Of a stretch of DNA of 12,601 nt, positions 12,338-12,601 are shown piece by piece. Every line of letters begins with the position of its first letter. The stretch's first letter is position 1. The notes under the pieces were generated by a model. That model was not told the origin of the DNA and did not search any database. It saw only the letters and a program-made list of their open reading frames with translations. This DNA comes from an uncultured Desulfovibrio sp. (lineage in GTDB: Bacteria > Desulfobacterota > Desulfovibrionia > Desulfovibrionales > Desulfovibrionaceae): the NCBI GenBank assembly GCA_937926875.1, contig CALBAX010000103.1:1-12601 (forward strand). The letters are read 5' to 3'. The position numbers and the translations under genes were made by a program.

Positions 12338-12601
12338 ATGACGGACATCTGTACCACGACACAACGCATCCGCTGTTTTTCCGGCCATGCCGTGCGGCGG
12401 TGCCTGGAGAGGGGCATCTCGGCGCGGCATGTGGAGCAGGCCCTGGAGCAGGGCGTGCTGGTGGCGGAAGGGGAGGGCACGGGCACCTGGGCCCGGGGCC
12501 GCCTGCGGGTGGTGGTGAGCCGTGACGGCATGCTCATCACGGCATGGCGCACGCCGCGCCGCAACCCCAAGCGGCGCATCAAGAAATCACAGAGCAGGAA
12601 G
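12338..12601 (+). CDS. DUF4258-like protein, 3' end outside the window
   Basis: At least 88 residues, open to the window end. The core FSGHAVRRCLERGIS (about 14-28), the following GVLVAEGEG and the strand-rich RLRVVVSRDGMLITAWRTP (about 54-72) match the H-A-x-x-R-x-x-x-R-G plan I associate with DUF4258. That family is compared with RelE/BrnT-like small RNase-fold proteins. The C-terminus visible so far is very basic. It begins three bases after the ribbon-helix-helix-like gene, so the two are cotranscribed and could form a toxin-antitoxin-like pair. Against this, the antitoxin-toxin assignment rests on gene order alone, and DUF4258 proteins are not all toxins. There is no strong ribosome site; coupling is likely. 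Confidence 0.7.
   Translation, partial: MTDICTTTQRIRCFSGHAVRRCLERGISARHVEQALEQGVLVAEGEGTGTWARGRLRVVVSRDGMLITAWRTPRRNPKRRIKKSQSRK

Noticed and set aside
1..12601. CRISPR array, tRNA, rRNA, insertion sequence, integrase or attachment site
   Set aside because: No spaced direct repeats, cloverleaf, transposase or recombinase motifs, or flanking repeats were found by eye.

Overview
The window looks like the early/immunity region of a temperate, lambdoid-like phage (a prophage or prophage remnant) in a GC-rich bacterium. Most genes run at roughly 60% GC. Small AT-rich islands sit at the regulatory points and in the 3' two thirds of one gene. The host is not provable from this window. A Gram-negative such as a Desulfovibrionaceae member is my guess from general sequence style only. 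No integrase, attachment site, tRNA, rRNA or CRISPR array is visible.

Left part (1-3646, minus strand): a leftward early operon. In order of transcription it encodes a small single-pass membrane protein, a small Cys-rich protein, a PD-(D/E)XK exonuclease with an AddB/Cas4-like four-Cys signature, a RecT-type annealing protein with a C-terminal Cys cluster, a protein of the phage 'replication terminator protein' type, and a conserved phage protein resembling DUF2303/YfdQ. Several intergenic gaps carry a GC-rich hairpin followed by a U-run and then the next gene's AAGGAG ribosome site.

Middle (3647-5304): few genes. It holds structured, hairpin-rich DNA, a cluster of AT-rich dyads, three short plus-strand genes with decent ribosome sites, and an operator/promoter (about 5191-5240) that points left and is the natural pL of this element.

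Right-centre (5305-10926, minus strand): a tightly overlapping three-gene operon. It encodes a C5 cytosine DNA methyltransferase, a 985-residue protein with a MORC/HSP90-like GHKL ATPase at its N-terminus and a histidine-kinase-like core (candidate phospho-His plus second GHKL ATPase) at its C-terminus, and a receiver-domain protein with a large uncharacterised C-terminus. I know of no named system with this composition, and it is the most interesting content of the window.

Right (11052-12601): a LexA/S24-type self-cleaving repressor (minus strand) diverges from a Cro/YdaS-like regulator (plus strand). The latter is followed by a ribbon-helix-helix-like protein and a DUF4258-like protein cut by the window end.

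How it fits together: the order leftward recombination genes - pL/OL - [triad] - repressor - OR/pR - cro is that of phage lambda, with the triad in the place of rexBA. The same operator motif, GTTWT-N6-AWAAC, occurs twice at the left promoter and twice between the repressor and cro-like genes. The triad is therefore in the right position to be expressed with the repressor in a lysogen. I infer that it is a lysogen-expressed exclusion or defence module.
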